Assembly (NCBI RefSeq): GCF_020103725.1
Contig: NZ_JAHXBG010000022.1
Location: forward strand, 115,674 to 179,673
Length of the DNA: 64,000 nt
Direction: 5' to 3'
Origin: Hyalangium gracile
GTDB lineage: Bacteria; Myxococcota; Myxococcia; Myxococcales; Myxococcaceae
Part shown: positions 25,575 to 34,362 of the stretch, piece after piece
Numbering within the stretch: the first letter of the stretch is position 1
Layout of the letters: each line of letters begins with the position of its first letter
Made by a program: the position numbers and the translations under genes
The notes under the pieces: model-generated
The model's input: the letters and a program-made list of their open reading frames with translations, nothing else
The model's database searches: none
Told to the model about the DNA's origin: nothing

Positions 25575-27653
25575 TCAGTCCATCAGCTGTTGTGACAGGT
25601 AGACGTAGTGCAGCGCCCAGCGGCGGGCGTTCAGCATCGGGTCGGCATCGTTGCTGTGACCGCCGTCGGTGTTCTCGTAATAGAGGTACGGCAGCCCCAT
25701 CGCCTCGAGCCTCGCCGCGAACTTGCGCGCATGGCCCGGGTGGACGCGGTCATCCTTCGTGTTGGTGGTGATGTACGGCTTCGGGTAGCGGACGCCCGGC
25801 TTCAGGTTCTGGTACGCGGAGTACTTCGCGATGAACGCGGCGTCCTCGGGCACCTCGGGGTTGCCATACTCGCCCACCCACGACGCCCCCGCCGGCAGCT
25901 TGTGGTAGCGCAGCATGTCGATGAGCGGGCTCTCGATGACCGCCGCGTTGAAGAGCTCGGGACGCTGGGTCATCGCCACGCTGGTGAGCACTCCTCCGTT
26001 GGAGCGCCCGTAGATGCCCAGGCGGCGCGGCGAGCTGATCTTCCGCCGGACGAGATCCTCGAGCACGGCGGCGAAGTCGTCGAAGGCCTTCTGCCGGTTC
26101 TCGCGCAGCACCGTCTGGTGCCACCGGGGGCCGAACTCGCCGCCTCCGCGGATGTTGGCGATGACATACACACCGCCTCGCTCGAGCCACAGCTTGCCCA
26201 CCTCCGGCAGGTAGGCGGGAGGCTTGGCCACCTGGAAGCCGCCATACCCATAGACGATGGTCGGAGCCTGTCCCGTGGGCTTCAGCGCCTTGGGCCGGAC
26301 GACGAAGTAGGGGATGGCGGTTCCATCCTTGGACTTCGCCCAGAACTGCTCCACCTGGTGGGTGGAGGCCTTGAAGCGCGCGGGCAGCGCCTTGCCCTCC
26401 TTCACCGTGGTGGCGGCCGCATCCGCGAGCCACAGCCGGGTCGGCTCGAGGAACCCCTGGGACTCCACGAACACCCGCTCATGCGCCACAGAGGCCGCGA
26501 CGATGCCGACCGAGGCGTTCTTCGGCAGGGGGAGGCGCTTGCGGCTCCAGCGCCCCTTCGCCCATGAGTACACGTCGACCGCGCCCTTCACGTCCTCGTA
26601 CACGTTGACGACGAGCTTGCCGCGGGTGGCCGCCACGTCCTCGATGGCCTGGCGAGGCCCGGGCTGGAGCACCAGGGCCGGCTGCGCCTTCTCGGGGGCT
26701 GACTGAAGCTCGGTGAGCTGCAAGGAGATCAGCGCTCCCTGCTTGAAGCGGCCCCAGTCCTCCTCGAGGGTGAAGACAAGCTGCCCCGCGACGAAGGTCT
26801 GGAAGGAGGCCTTCCTCGGCAGCGGCAGCAGGACCGGCTTGCCGTCCGTGAGCAGATGGAACTCGGACTCGAAGAAGGTGACGGCGCGCTTGATGAGCAT
26901 CGCCCGGAGCTGGCCGTCGGCGTCTCTCAAGGCGAAGGAGCTGGCGTTCACATCGCTCCTCTGGCCGCGGAACACCTCGGTCGCCTGCTCGAGAGGCTCG
27001 CCCCGCTTCCAGCGCTTGAGCACGTAGGGGTAGCCGGAGTCGGTGAGGGTGTCTGCGCCCCAGTCCCGACCGAGCAGCAGGGTGTCCTCGTCCATCCACG
27101 CGGCGGTCTGCTTGCCCTCCGGCAGCCGGAAGCCGACCTGCACGAAGGCGTTCGAGGTGGTGTCGAACTCCCGGACCTCGATCGCATCCTTGCCGCCGTT
27201 GGAGAGGGCCACCAGGCACAGCCGATCCTCGGGAGGCAGGCAGTACTCCCCCTTGAAGATCCAGTTGGCGCTCTCGGCCCTGGCCAGCGCGTCCACGTCG
27301 AGCACCGTCCGCCACTCCGGGCTCGGGCTCAGGTAGCTGTCGAGCGAGGTGTGCCTCCAGAGGCCTCGCGGGTGGGTCCGGTCCTGCCAGAAGTTGTCCA
27401 CGCCGCCCGCCCGGAAGTGGGGCTTGGGGATGCGGTCGGTGGCGGTGAGCAGCTCGAGCGCCTGGGCGTGGAAGGACTCGAAGCGCGGGTCCTTCTCCAG
27501 CACGGCCAGGGTCCGCGCGTTCTGTCCTCGGACCCACTCCAGGGCGCGCTGTCCCTGCACCTCCTCGAGCCAGAGGAAGGGATCCTCCGGAACGGAGGGG
27601 GCGGGGGTTGCCGACAGCACGGCGAGCAACGAGGTGGCGAGCAGGGAAGACAT
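25575..27653 (-). CDS. Prolyl oligopeptidase family serine peptidase (S9)
   Basis: This 692-residue secreted peptidase cleaves short proline-containing peptides. An N-terminal signal (LLATSLLAVLSATPA) precedes the family start EDPFLWLEEVQGQRALEWV. A beta-propeller region covers roughly residues 80-430. The catalytic alpha/beta domain holds Ser in YGRSNGGVLTS, Asp in TKDDRVHPGHA and His in NTDGGHSNDADP, so the triad is complete. The substrate-gating GERGGVYVIANIRGGGEFGP-like segment is present. ATG 27653 is preceded by GAGGAAGGGAG. It is transcribed away from the GST gene and probably serves extracellular peptide digestion. Confidence 0.93.
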   Translation of the reverse strand: MSSLLATSLLAVLSATPAPSVPEDPFLWLEEVQGQRALEWVRGQNARTLAVLEKDPRFESFHAQALELLTATDRIPKPHFRAGGVDNFWQDRTHPRGLWRHTSLDSYLSPSPEWRTVLDVDALARAESANWIFKGEYCLPPEDRLCLVALSNGGKDAIEVREFDTTSNAFVQVGFRLPEGKQTAAWMDEDTLLLGRDWGADTLTDSGYPYVLKRWKRGEPLEQATEVFRGQRSDVNASSFALRDADGQLRAMLIKRAVTFFESEFHLLTDGKPVLLPLPRKASFQTFVAGQLVFTLEEDWGRFKQGALISLQLTELQSAPEKAQPALVLQPGPRQAIEDVAATRGKLVVNVYEDVKGAVDVYSWAKGRWSRKRLPLPKNASVGIVAASVAHERVFVESQGFLEPTRLWLADAAATTVKEGKALPARFKASTHQVEQFWAKSKDGTAIPYFVVRPKALKPTGQAPTIVYGYGGFQVAKPPAYLPEVGKLWLERGGVYVIANIRGGGEFGPRWHQTVLRENRQKAFDDFAAVLEDLVRRKISSPRRLGIYGRSNGGVLTSVAMTQRPELFNAAVIESPLIDMLRYHKLPAGASWVGEYGNPEVPEDAAFIAKYSAYQNLKPGVRYPKPYITTNTKDDRVHPGHARKFAARLEAMGLPYLYYENTDGGHSNDADPMLNARRWALHYVYLSQQLMD

Positions 27654-27727
27654 GCTCCCTTCCTCACCTCAGGCGGCACCCAAGGTCAAGGCAGCAAGCC
27701 TCGCGGCAGGGGGCGCCCCTGGGACTG

Positions 27728-27788
27728 CTGCTTGCAATGCGCAAGTAGCAGGGGTATGGCTCGGACTGCTTGCACATCACAAGTAGTC
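27728..27788. promoter_or_regulatory. Tandem CTTG-N7-CAAG operator-like dyads
   Basis: Two near-identical dyads, CTGCTTGC...CAAGTAGCAG at 27728-27751 and CTGCTTGC...CAAGTAGTC at 27766-27788, lie 38 bases apart centre to centre in the promoter region of the GST gene. Repeated ACTTG/CAAGT dyads are typical of operators for MarR/HxlR-type redox or electrophile regulators. This is inferred; no regulator gene is adjacent. Confidence 0.6.
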
Positions 27789-27806
27789 TGAACCAGGGGG
27801 TTCCAC

Positions 27807-28466
27807 ATGTCGCTCGTGCTCTACGGTCATCCGTTCTCGTCGTACACGCAGAAGGTGCTCATCGTGCTGTACGAGAACGGCACGCCGTTCGAGTTCCGCT
27901 CCATCGGGCCGGAGACGCCGCGGCACACGGCCGAGTGGCTGCGGCGCTGGCCGCTGCGCAAGTTCCCGCTGCTGGTGGACGGCGAGCGCAACGTCGTCGA
28001 GACCAGCATCATCATCGAGTACCTGCAGTTGGTGCATCCCGGGCCCGTGCGCATGCTGCCCGCGGAGCCGATGGCCGCGCTGGACGTGCGCTTCCTCGAC
28101 CGCTTCTTCGACCTGCACGTGATGAACGTGGTGCAGCATGCGGTCGCCGGAGCGCTGACGGGTGATCCGGTGAAGCGCCGCGACGGCCTGGCGTTTGCCG
28201 TGGAGAAGCTGGAGCTCGCCTATGCGTGGCTCGAAGGGCACCTCGCCGGCAGGACCTGGGCCGCGGGGGAGGACTTCACGCTGGCCGACTGCGCGGCCGC
28301 GCCCTCACTGTTCTACGCGGACTGGACGCACCGCATCTCCGAGTCCTACCCCGTGCTGCGTGCCTACCGCGCGCGGCTGCTGGCCCGCCCCTCCTTCGCG
28401 CGGGCGGTGGACGAGGCGCGGTACTTCCGGCCGAACTTCCCCCTGGGAGCGCCGGACCGGGATTGA
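27807..28466 (+). CDS. Glutathione S-transferase family protein
   Basis: This 219-residue protein is a two-domain GST. The N-terminal thioredoxin-like fold starts LVLYGHPFSSYTQKVLIVLY and contains the glutathione-binding ETSIIIEYL. The C-terminal helical domain contains DFTLADCAAAPSLFYAD, the usual N-capping region. It would conjugate glutathione or a similar thiol to electrophiles in the cytoplasm. The start ATG 27807 follows an AGGGGG site. Tandem operator-like dyads just upstream suggest induction by a chemical signal. The specific substrate is unknown. Confidence 0.93.
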   Translation: MSLVLYGHPFSSYTQKVLIVLYENGTPFEFRSIGPETPRHTAEWLRRWPLRKFPLLVDGERNVVETSIIIEYLQLVHPGPVRMLPAEPMAALDVRFLDRFFDLHVMNVVQHAVAGALTGDPVKRRDGLAFAVEKLELAYAWLEGHLAGRTWAAGEDFTLADCAAAPSLFYADWTHRISESYPVLRAYRARLLARPSFARAVDEARYFRPNFPLGAPDRD

Positions 28467-28499
28467 AGCTCGCCCCCGCAAAGCGAACTCCGCCTGGAG

Positions 28500-28521
28500 A
28501 GCTCACCCGGTCGAGTGAGCT
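28500..28521. terminator. Possible bidirectional terminator
   Basis: A hairpin AGCTCAC (28500-28506) / GTGAGCT (28515-28521) lies between two convergent genes. The stem is only seven pairs and no T-run follows, so this is tentative. Confidence 0.35.
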
Positions 28522-28553
28522 ACCCAAGCGGAGCCGGGTGCTTCAGGGGAGAC

Positions 28554-29015
28554 TCAGTTGCCAGCGCGCATCAGGTCGGCAATCTTGAAGGCCGCGAACT
28601 GACCCACGTTGTAGCGGTCGCCCTGCGCGGCAGGCGTCTGGTCGCCCTTGCGGGAGCTCATCACGCCCTTGACCAGGTCCAGCACGCCGCCCGAGTTGTT
28701 GAGCTGCGAGCCCAGGCCGATCACGGAGCCGAGGCCCGTCTTGCTCAGCAGCGAGCCGGCCTTGCCCAGCAGGCCGCCACCGAGGTTGCCCACGAGGCCG
28801 CCGATGATGCCCTTGATGCCGCCACCGTTGAGGACGCCGTTCGCCATGCCGACGACCTTCGCGGCGCCAGCGATGAAGGGGCCGACGCCCGGGATGAACG
28901 ACGCGATCTTCCCGAGGGGACCATTGAGGAGCTTGTTCGCGAAACCGACCGCCTTCTTCGCGAAGTCCCCGACCTTCTTGAACGCCTTGCCAATGCTCTT
29001 GACGACCTTGCCCAT
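28554..29015 (-). CDS. Small glycine-zipper protein, unknown
   Basis: This 153-residue protein has no cleavable signal. It opens with a basic amphipathic stretch (KSIGKAFKKVGDFAKKAV) followed by a long glycine/alanine/leucine-rich part with GxxxG steps (GPFIAGAAKVVGM, IKGIIGGLVGNLGGGLLGK, GLGSVIGLGS). Such composition suits membrane insertion or self-assembly, as in bacteriocin-like or pore-forming peptides. An AGAGAG site precedes ATG 29015. It follows the gene at 29122 by 106 bases on the same strand and may be co-transcribed with it. No family is recognised. Confidence 0.72.
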   Translation of the reverse strand: MGKVVKSIGKAFKKVGDFAKKAVGFANKLLNGPLGKIASFIPGVGPFIAGAAKVVGMANGVLNGGGIKGIIGGLVGNLGGGLLGKAGSLLSKTGLGSVIGLGSQLNNSGGVLDLVKGVMSSRKGDQTPAAQGDRYNVGQFAAFKIADLMRAGN

Positions 29016-29121
29016 GGCTAACTCTCTTTTGAAAGGATGAGGTACTGCGTTGAAGGAGTTATCGGCAGGAGCCGGGAAAAGGTGCGTGGAATCGTGCGAA
29101 TCAGAGATTCCACTTGGAAGA

Positions 29122-29559
29122 TCAGGGCTTTAGCGGGTTTCGCCCCTGCTTCACCGCATCCTCGAGCCCCTGATCCGGGTTGGCCTGCACGGCCTTGCCC
29201 GTCGGAGAGAGCTCCACGGCCTTCTTGCGCTGATCGTCAAAGCCGCTGGGAGCCTGGCCGGCCTTGATGGCCTCGACGCTGGCGCGCACGTTGGCCTCGA
29301 TGGCCTCGGCGGTCGGCGGCTCGACGCCCATCTTCCTCAGGTTCTCGTCGCTGACGACGAGGAAGGCGGGCTCCACGCCCGGGTTGTTCAGGTAGTAGCC
29401 GACGGTGTTCACGAACTCGTCGAGGCTCATCTCGAGCTCCGCGGCGATCTTCGCCACGTTCGGGTCCGAGAGGATCTTCGCGCGCAGCTCGGCGGAGATC
29501 GGCGGGGGGCCGTCGAGATGCTCCACATCCACATCCGGTCTATCCGGTCCATCGCTCAT
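29122..29559 (-). CDS. Small acidic cytoplasmic protein, unknown
   Basis: This 145-residue acidic protein has no signal or membrane segment. The central part (ELRAKILSDPNVAKIAAELE and SLDEFVNTVGYYLNNPG) is helical and looks like a compact binding domain; the C-terminal third is low in complexity. ATG 29559 is preferred over a GTG at 29577 on start-codon grounds. Its position upstream of the glycine-zipper protein suggests a pair, possibly secreted protein and chaperone, but that is speculation. Confidence 0.68.
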   Translation of the reverse strand: MSDGPDRPDVDVEHLDGPPPISAELRAKILSDPNVAKIAAELEMSLDEFVNTVGYYLNNPGVEPAFLVVSDENLRKMGVEPPTAEAIEANVRASVEAIKAGQAPSGFDDQRKKAVELSPTGKAVQANPDQGLEDAVKQGRNPLKP

Positions 29560-29712
29560 GCAAAACCTCGGGGGCACAATTGGGGGCGATGATTATGGTG
29601 GCGGCGACCCGGCCTTGTCGATGGAAGTCACGGCTCGGATCAATCCGTGAAGAGCAATTGCTCTGTTGAGAAGACGGCAATAGCCTGGGCCTCTTTTGCG
29701 TTGGGGGACTCC

Positions 29713-32700
29713 ATGGCCAGGCAGGTGTCGTTCTTTCTCAATGGCAGGTCCGTTACGATTGAGGATCCGTCTCCGGATCTGCTGTTGATTGACTATCTGC
29801 GCTCGCCAGAAGTGGCGCTGGCCGGGCCGAAGAAGCCATGCGGGCAGGGCGGCTGCGGCGGCTGTACCGTCATCCTCTCGAGCTGGAACGAGAAGAAGCG
29901 GCGCGCCGAGCACCGCGCCATCAACTCCTGTCTGAGGCCGGTGCTGGCGCTGGAAGGCCTGGTGGTGACGACGGTGGAGGGCACTGGCGCCGCGCGGCGT
30001 CCGAACCCCAAGCACCTGAGCCACTCCGCCACCTACTTCCGCGAGGGCGCGCTGCCGGAGCTGAAGAACCCGCCCCGGCCGGTGGTGGTGCAGGCCCAGG
30101 AGGCGGCCAACCGCAAGCGCCTGGAGGTGATCGCCCGCGTCAACAAGGCCAAGGCGCCCCGGGTGCTGGCCGCCAAGCTCCGGGAGGAGGTGCCGCACCA
30201 CCCCATCGAGTTCTCCCATGAGGGCATGAACCCGGTGGCCCACCGGCTGGCCATGAACAACGGCACGCAGTGCGGCTACTGCACCGTGGGCTTCGTGATG
30301 AACATGTCCGAGTTCATCACCAACAACCCCAAGGCCACCAAGCGCGAGATCGAAGAGGCCTTCGACGGCAACCTCTGCCGGTGCACGGGCTACCGCTCCA
30401 TCCTCACCGGCATGAAGACCTTCGCCTCCGACTGGACCCAGGAGGATGCGGACAACCGGATGCGGTGCCTGCCGGATGACTACGCCGCGCAGCAGCTCCC
30501 CGCATCGAGCGTCGTGATTCCGTTCCCGGAGGAGGCGCAGGTGCCCGCCCGGGGCGTCTCGCTGGAGGACGACTCGAAGGTGTGGCGCACGCCCACCAGC
30601 CTGGCGGAGCTGGCCGGGCTCATGCGCGAGCACCGGGGCCGCAAGGTGCGCCTGGTCCACTCCAACACCGCCTACGGCATCTACAAGGAGGAGTACCTGG
30701 AGGCGGAGATCTACCTGGACATCCGCTTCATCCCCGAGCTGAACGCGCCGCCCAGGGAGACGAAGGACGGGCTGCGGGTGGGGGCGGGGATGAACTACAG
30801 CGAGTTCATCCGGGTGCTGGAGGGCACGATGCTCTCGGTGGGCCAGGCCAAGGTCCGGAAGAACGAGGAGACGGACTACCCGGAGACGACGCGGCTGGGG
30901 GCCACGCGCTTCATGGCGAGGCGGACGGCCGGGCGCATCGTGCGCAACGCCGCGACGCTGGGCGGCAACACGATGCTGGTGCTCCAGCACATCGCCCAGG
31001 GCGAGCCGTTCCCGTCGGACGTGTTCACGGTGCTGGCGGCCATCGACGCGCGGATCGAGTACCTGGACACGCAGGAGGGCGAGAGCGCCCAGCTTCGGAG
31101 CAGCACGGCCCAGGAACTGGTGGAGCAGGTCATCGCCCGGCCGGAGCTGGCCGACAGCATCGTCCTGGTGGCCTACCTGGTGCCGTTCGGCAGGCGGAAC
31201 GAGGTGGTGCTGGCGCAGAAGGTGGCGCTGCGAGACGTCAACGCGCACAGCATCCTCAACGGGACCAGCCGCCTGCAGCTGTCGAAGTCGCTGGAGGTGG
31301 AAGACGCTGTGCTGGTCTTCGGAGGCCTGGCGCCCTACCCGTGGCGCGCTCGGAAGACGGAGAAGGCGCTGCTGGGCAAGCCGCTGTCGCTGGCGGGCGT
31401 TCCGGCGCTGGCCAGGGGGCTGGCGGCGGAGGTCGGCGTGGAGCTGGCGCGCTGGTCCAAGCGCATGCAGGGGCTGCCGTCCGAGGGCTTCACCAACGAG
31501 TACCGGATGCAGCTGGCCACGGGGTTCCTCTACAAGGCGCTGGTGAACGCGCTGCTGGAGAGCGGCGGCGACGTGCCCCAGGAGCTCCAGTCGGCGGGAG
31601 AGATCCAGTGGGGCCACTGGCAGGTCAGCGACGGCACCCAGGACTACGAGCCCCAGCCGTACAAGGCGCCCGTGGCGCTGCCCTACATCAAGGACACGGC
31701 GATGCAGCAGGCCTCCGGGCAGCTGCGCTACACCCATGAGCTGCCGGTCCCGCCGCGGACGCTCAATGCCTCCTTCGTCCAGAGCCGGCGGGCGCTGGGC
31801 ACCTTCGAGTTCATCATCCCTGGCGAGAGCAAGGCGGTGGAGGTGAGCGAGCTGCGCCAGCACCTCTCGAGCCGCTACGGCGGTTTCGTCGATCTCGTCA
31901 CCGCCGAGGTCTTCAAGGACGGCGGGATCAACAAGCAAGGCATGGGCTCGGACCAGCCGATCCTCGCCGAGGGCGAGGTGAACTACGTGGGCCAGTCCAT
32001 CGCGCTGGTGCTCGCGGAGACGGAGCAGGAGGCCGAGCGCATCGCCGGGTACGTCACCGAGCGGTGCGTCGCCTACGGCCCGTACAAGCCCAAGAAGAAC
32101 ACCCCGTCGACGAAGATCCAGTCCTGGTGGTCGGAGCCCGTGCTGACCCTGGACGATGCCATCCGCCTGGGGAGCATCTACCCGGACTACCCCACCCAGG
32201 CCTCGTTCGTCTCCCACATCTGGAAGGTGACGCGCAACGGCAGCCGCTTCGACTGGGTCACCAAGAAGGACAGCCCGGAGGCGCGGATCGACCGGACGAT
32301 CGTCAACCGGGAGGGGGCGCTGGACGGCATCCCCTGCCAGATCGTCGAGAGCACGCAGACGTGCGGCGGGCAGGCGCACTTCTACATGGAGCCGCAGGCC
32401 GCGATCGCCGAGCCCCTGGACGGCCAGCGCATGCTGATCCGTCCCTCCTCGCAGAGCCCCCAGGAGATGCACCAGACCACCGCCATGGCGCTGGGCACGA
32501 ACTACAACAACGTCGAGGTGCAGGTGCCGCCGGTGGGCGGCGGCTTCGGCGGCAAGACGGAGCAGACCCGCTTCGTGGTGGGAGCGGCGGCCATCGCCGC
32601 GCACGCGACCAAGCGGCCGGTGCGCCTGGTGCTCTCGCGCGACCAGGACACGGCGATGATCGGCAAGCGCCACGCCTACTTCGGCCAGTACCAGATCGCC

Positions 32701-34332
32701 ATCGATCGGGGCGAGGCGGACCCGAGGGACAGGGGCATCATCCGCGGCCTGCTCTACAAGATGTGGGGCGATGGTGGCGCCTTCTACGACTGCTCGTACA
32801 TCGTCTCGAACTGCATCCAGGCGCGCTCGGACAACGCCTACCGGATCGCCAACTTCGAGAGCCAGATCGACGTGTGCCGCACCAACACGGCGCCGAGCAC
32901 CGCGTTCCGAGCCTTCGGAGACGTGCAGGGCAAGCTGATGCTGGAGAACGCGGTGGACGACGCGGCCTTCTCCATCGGCATGCTGCCGGAGGACGTGCGC
33001 GAGAAGAACCTCTACGAACGCGGGGACGTGACGCCGTTCGGCCAGGCGCTGACGTACTGCTACATGCGCGAGGTGTGGGACTACCTGAAGGACAAGTGCG
33101 ACTACGCCACGAAGCGCCAGCAGGTGGATGAGTTCAACGCGACCAACCGGTGGCGCAAGCGCGGGCTGGCGATGATGCCGGTGAAGTACGGCTCGGGCTA
33201 CAACCTGGTGATGCTGGAGCAGGCGGCCGCGGTCGTCTCGGTGTTCCAGGCCGACGGCAGCATCGTCATCCACCAGGGCGGCGTGGAGATGGGGCAGGGG
33301 CTGCTGACGCAGGTGCGGCAGATCGCCGCCTACGTGCTCAACGTCCCCATGGACATCATCCGCGTGGAGGCCCCCAGGACGCTGGTGACGCCCAACCCCT
33401 CCAGCACCGGAGCGTCGACGGGAACGGCCTACAACGGCGAGGCCGTCAAGCGCACGTGCCAGGATCTGGCCTCGCGGCTGATGGCCTTCGGCTACGAATT
33501 GCTGAAGGAGAAGGGGAACGAGTGGTGCCAGAGCCAGGGCATCGACTTCTGGAACCACGGCCAGGCGGGCTGGAACACCCAGGTGCAGCTGTTCCCCAAC
33601 ACGCCGCCGAAGCTCATCTGGCAGAACCTGGTGGCCCTGGCCTACCAGTACCGCGTGAGCCTGGTGGCCACCTTCACCGCGCCCATCCGGGGAGGGGAGA
33701 CGCCCGTCCCGGTGCTCACCTACAAGCCGCTCGAGGAGCAGCCGGAGATCCCCGGCTACGTCTCGGATCCGAAGGGCCAGCCCGGTGGGTTCGACTCGTT
33801 CGTCGGCTTCACCTACTCGGCGGCGTGCTCGGTGGTGGAGGTGGACATCCTCACCGGCGAGTCGAAGGTGATCAGCTCGGACATCGTCTACGACATGGGC
33901 CGCAGCCTGAACCCGGCCATCGACGTGGGCCAGGTGGAGGGCGCCTTCGTCCAGGGCATCGGCTACGTGCTGTCCGAGAAGCTGGAGTTCGAGCCCGAGG
34001 GGCCGGAGGCGGGCCGCCTCAACTCGGTGAACACCTGGCGCTACAAGCCACCGGCCGTCACCAGCATCCCGCTGGAGATGAACGTGTCCTTGTTCCCGCG
34101 CAGCCTGGCCAAGGACGTCCCGGAGAGCCCCACCGACGGCATCTTCTCCTCGAAGGAGATCGGCGAGCCGCCGCTGGTGCTGGCCACCAGCGTCTTCCTG
34201 GCGGTGAAGGCGGCCATCCGCGCCTCGCGCCTGGAGCGCAAGCTGGACGGCCTGTTCCGCTTCGACGCTCCGGCCACCGTGCAGGAGGTGCGCAGGGCCT
34301 GCGAGGTGAGTGAGAAGGATCTCAAGGCGTAG
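29713..34332 (+). CDS. Xanthine dehydrogenase/aldehyde oxidase-type molybdoenzyme, single chain
   Basis: This 1,539-residue protein combines all parts of the xanthine oxidase family in one chain. The plant-type 2Fe-2S domain has Cys43, 48, 51 and 73. The second 2Fe-2S domain has Cys187, 190, 222 and 224 (GTQCGYC, LCRCTGYRS). An FAD domain spans about 290-500 (AATLGGNTMLV). The molybdopterin domains carry VGGGFGGKTEQ, FRAFGDVQGK, EMGQGLLTQV and the catalytic Glu in KEIGEPPLVLATSVF. It should hydroxylate a purine, aldehyde or heteroaromatic substrate. It is about 200 residues longer than animal xanthine dehydrogenase. ATG 29713 is used; a GTG at 29647 would add 22 non-conserved residues. A haem lipoprotein gene follows 30 bases downstream. 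Confidence 0.92.
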   Translation: MARQVSFFLNGRSVTIEDPSPDLLLIDYLRSPEVALAGPKKPCGQGGCGGCTVILSSWNEKKRRAEHRAINSCLRPVLALEGLVVTTVEGTGAARRPNPKHLSHSATYFREGALPELKNPPRPVVVQAQEAANRKRLEVIARVNKAKAPRVLAAKLREEVPHHPIEFSHEGMNPVAHRLAMNNGTQCGYCTVGFVMNMSEFITNNPKATKREIEEAFDGNLCRCTGYRSILTGMKTFASDWTQEDADNRMRCLPDDYAAQQLPASSVVIPFPEEAQVPARGVSLEDDSKVWRTPTSLAELAGLMREHRGRKVRLVHSNTAYGIYKEEYLEAEIYLDIRFIPELNAPPRETKDGLRVGAGMNYSEFIRVLEGTMLSVGQAKVRKNEETDYPETTRLGATRFMARRTAGRIVRNAATLGGNTMLVLQHIAQGEPFPSDVFTVLAAIDARIEYLDTQEGESAQLRSSTAQELVEQVIARPELADSIVLVAYLVPFGRRNEVVLAQKVALRDVNAHSILNGTSRLQLSKSLEVEDAVLVFGGLAPYPWRARKTEKALLGKPLSLAGVPALARGLAAEVGVELARWSKRMQGLPSEGFTNEYRMQLATGFLYKALVNALLESGGDVPQELQSAGEIQWGHWQVSDGTQDYEPQPYKAPVALPYIKDTAMQQASGQLRYTHELPVPPRTLNASFVQSRRALGTFEFIIPGESKAVEVSELRQHLSSRYGGFVDLVTAEVFKDGGINKQGMGSDQPILAEGEVNYVGQSIALVLAETEQEAERIAGYVTERCVAYGPYKPKKNTPSTKIQSWWSEPVLTLDDAIRLGSIYPDYPTQASFVSHIWKVTRNGSRFDWVTKKDSPEARIDRTIVNREGALDGIPCQIVESTQTCGGQAHFYMEPQAAIAEPLDGQRMLIRPSSQSPQEMHQTTAMALGTNYNNVEVQVPPVGGGFGGKTEQTRFVVGAAAIAAHATKRPVRLVLSRDQDTAMIGKRHAYFGQYQIAIDRGEADPRDRGIIRGLLYKMWGDGGAFYDCSYIVSNCIQARSDNAYRIANFESQIDVCRTNTAPSTAFRAFGDVQGKLMLENAVDDAAFSIGMLPEDVREKNLYERGDVTPFGQALTYCYMREVWDYLKDKCDYATKRQQVDEFNATNRWRKRGLAMMPVKYGSGYNLVMLEQAAAVVSVFQADGSIVIHQGGVEMGQGLLTQVRQIAAYVLNVPMDIIRVEAPRTLVTPNPSSTGASTGTAYNGEAVKRTCQDLASRLMAFGYELLKEKGNEWCQSQGIDFWNHGQAGWNTQVQLFPNTPPKLIWQNLVALAYQYRVSLVATFTAPIRGGETPVPVLTYKPLEEQPEIPGYVSDPKGQPGGFDSFVGFTYSAACSVVEVDILTGESKVISSDIVYDMGRSLNPAIDVGQVEGAFVQGIGYVLSEKLEFEPEGPEAGRLNSVNTWRYKPPAVTSIPLEMNVSLFPRSLAKDVPESPTDGIFSSKEIGEPPLVLATSVFLAVKAAIRASRLERKLDGLFRFDAPATVQEVRRACEVSEKDLKA

Positions 34333-34362
34333 TCACTCGTGCGGTTTCAACAGGAGAGAGCC

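Noticed and set aside
29593..33558. Open frame of over 1,300 codons opposite the molybdoenzyme gene
   Set aside because: Composition is typical of antisense reading of high-GC coding DNA, and no motif or start site supports it.
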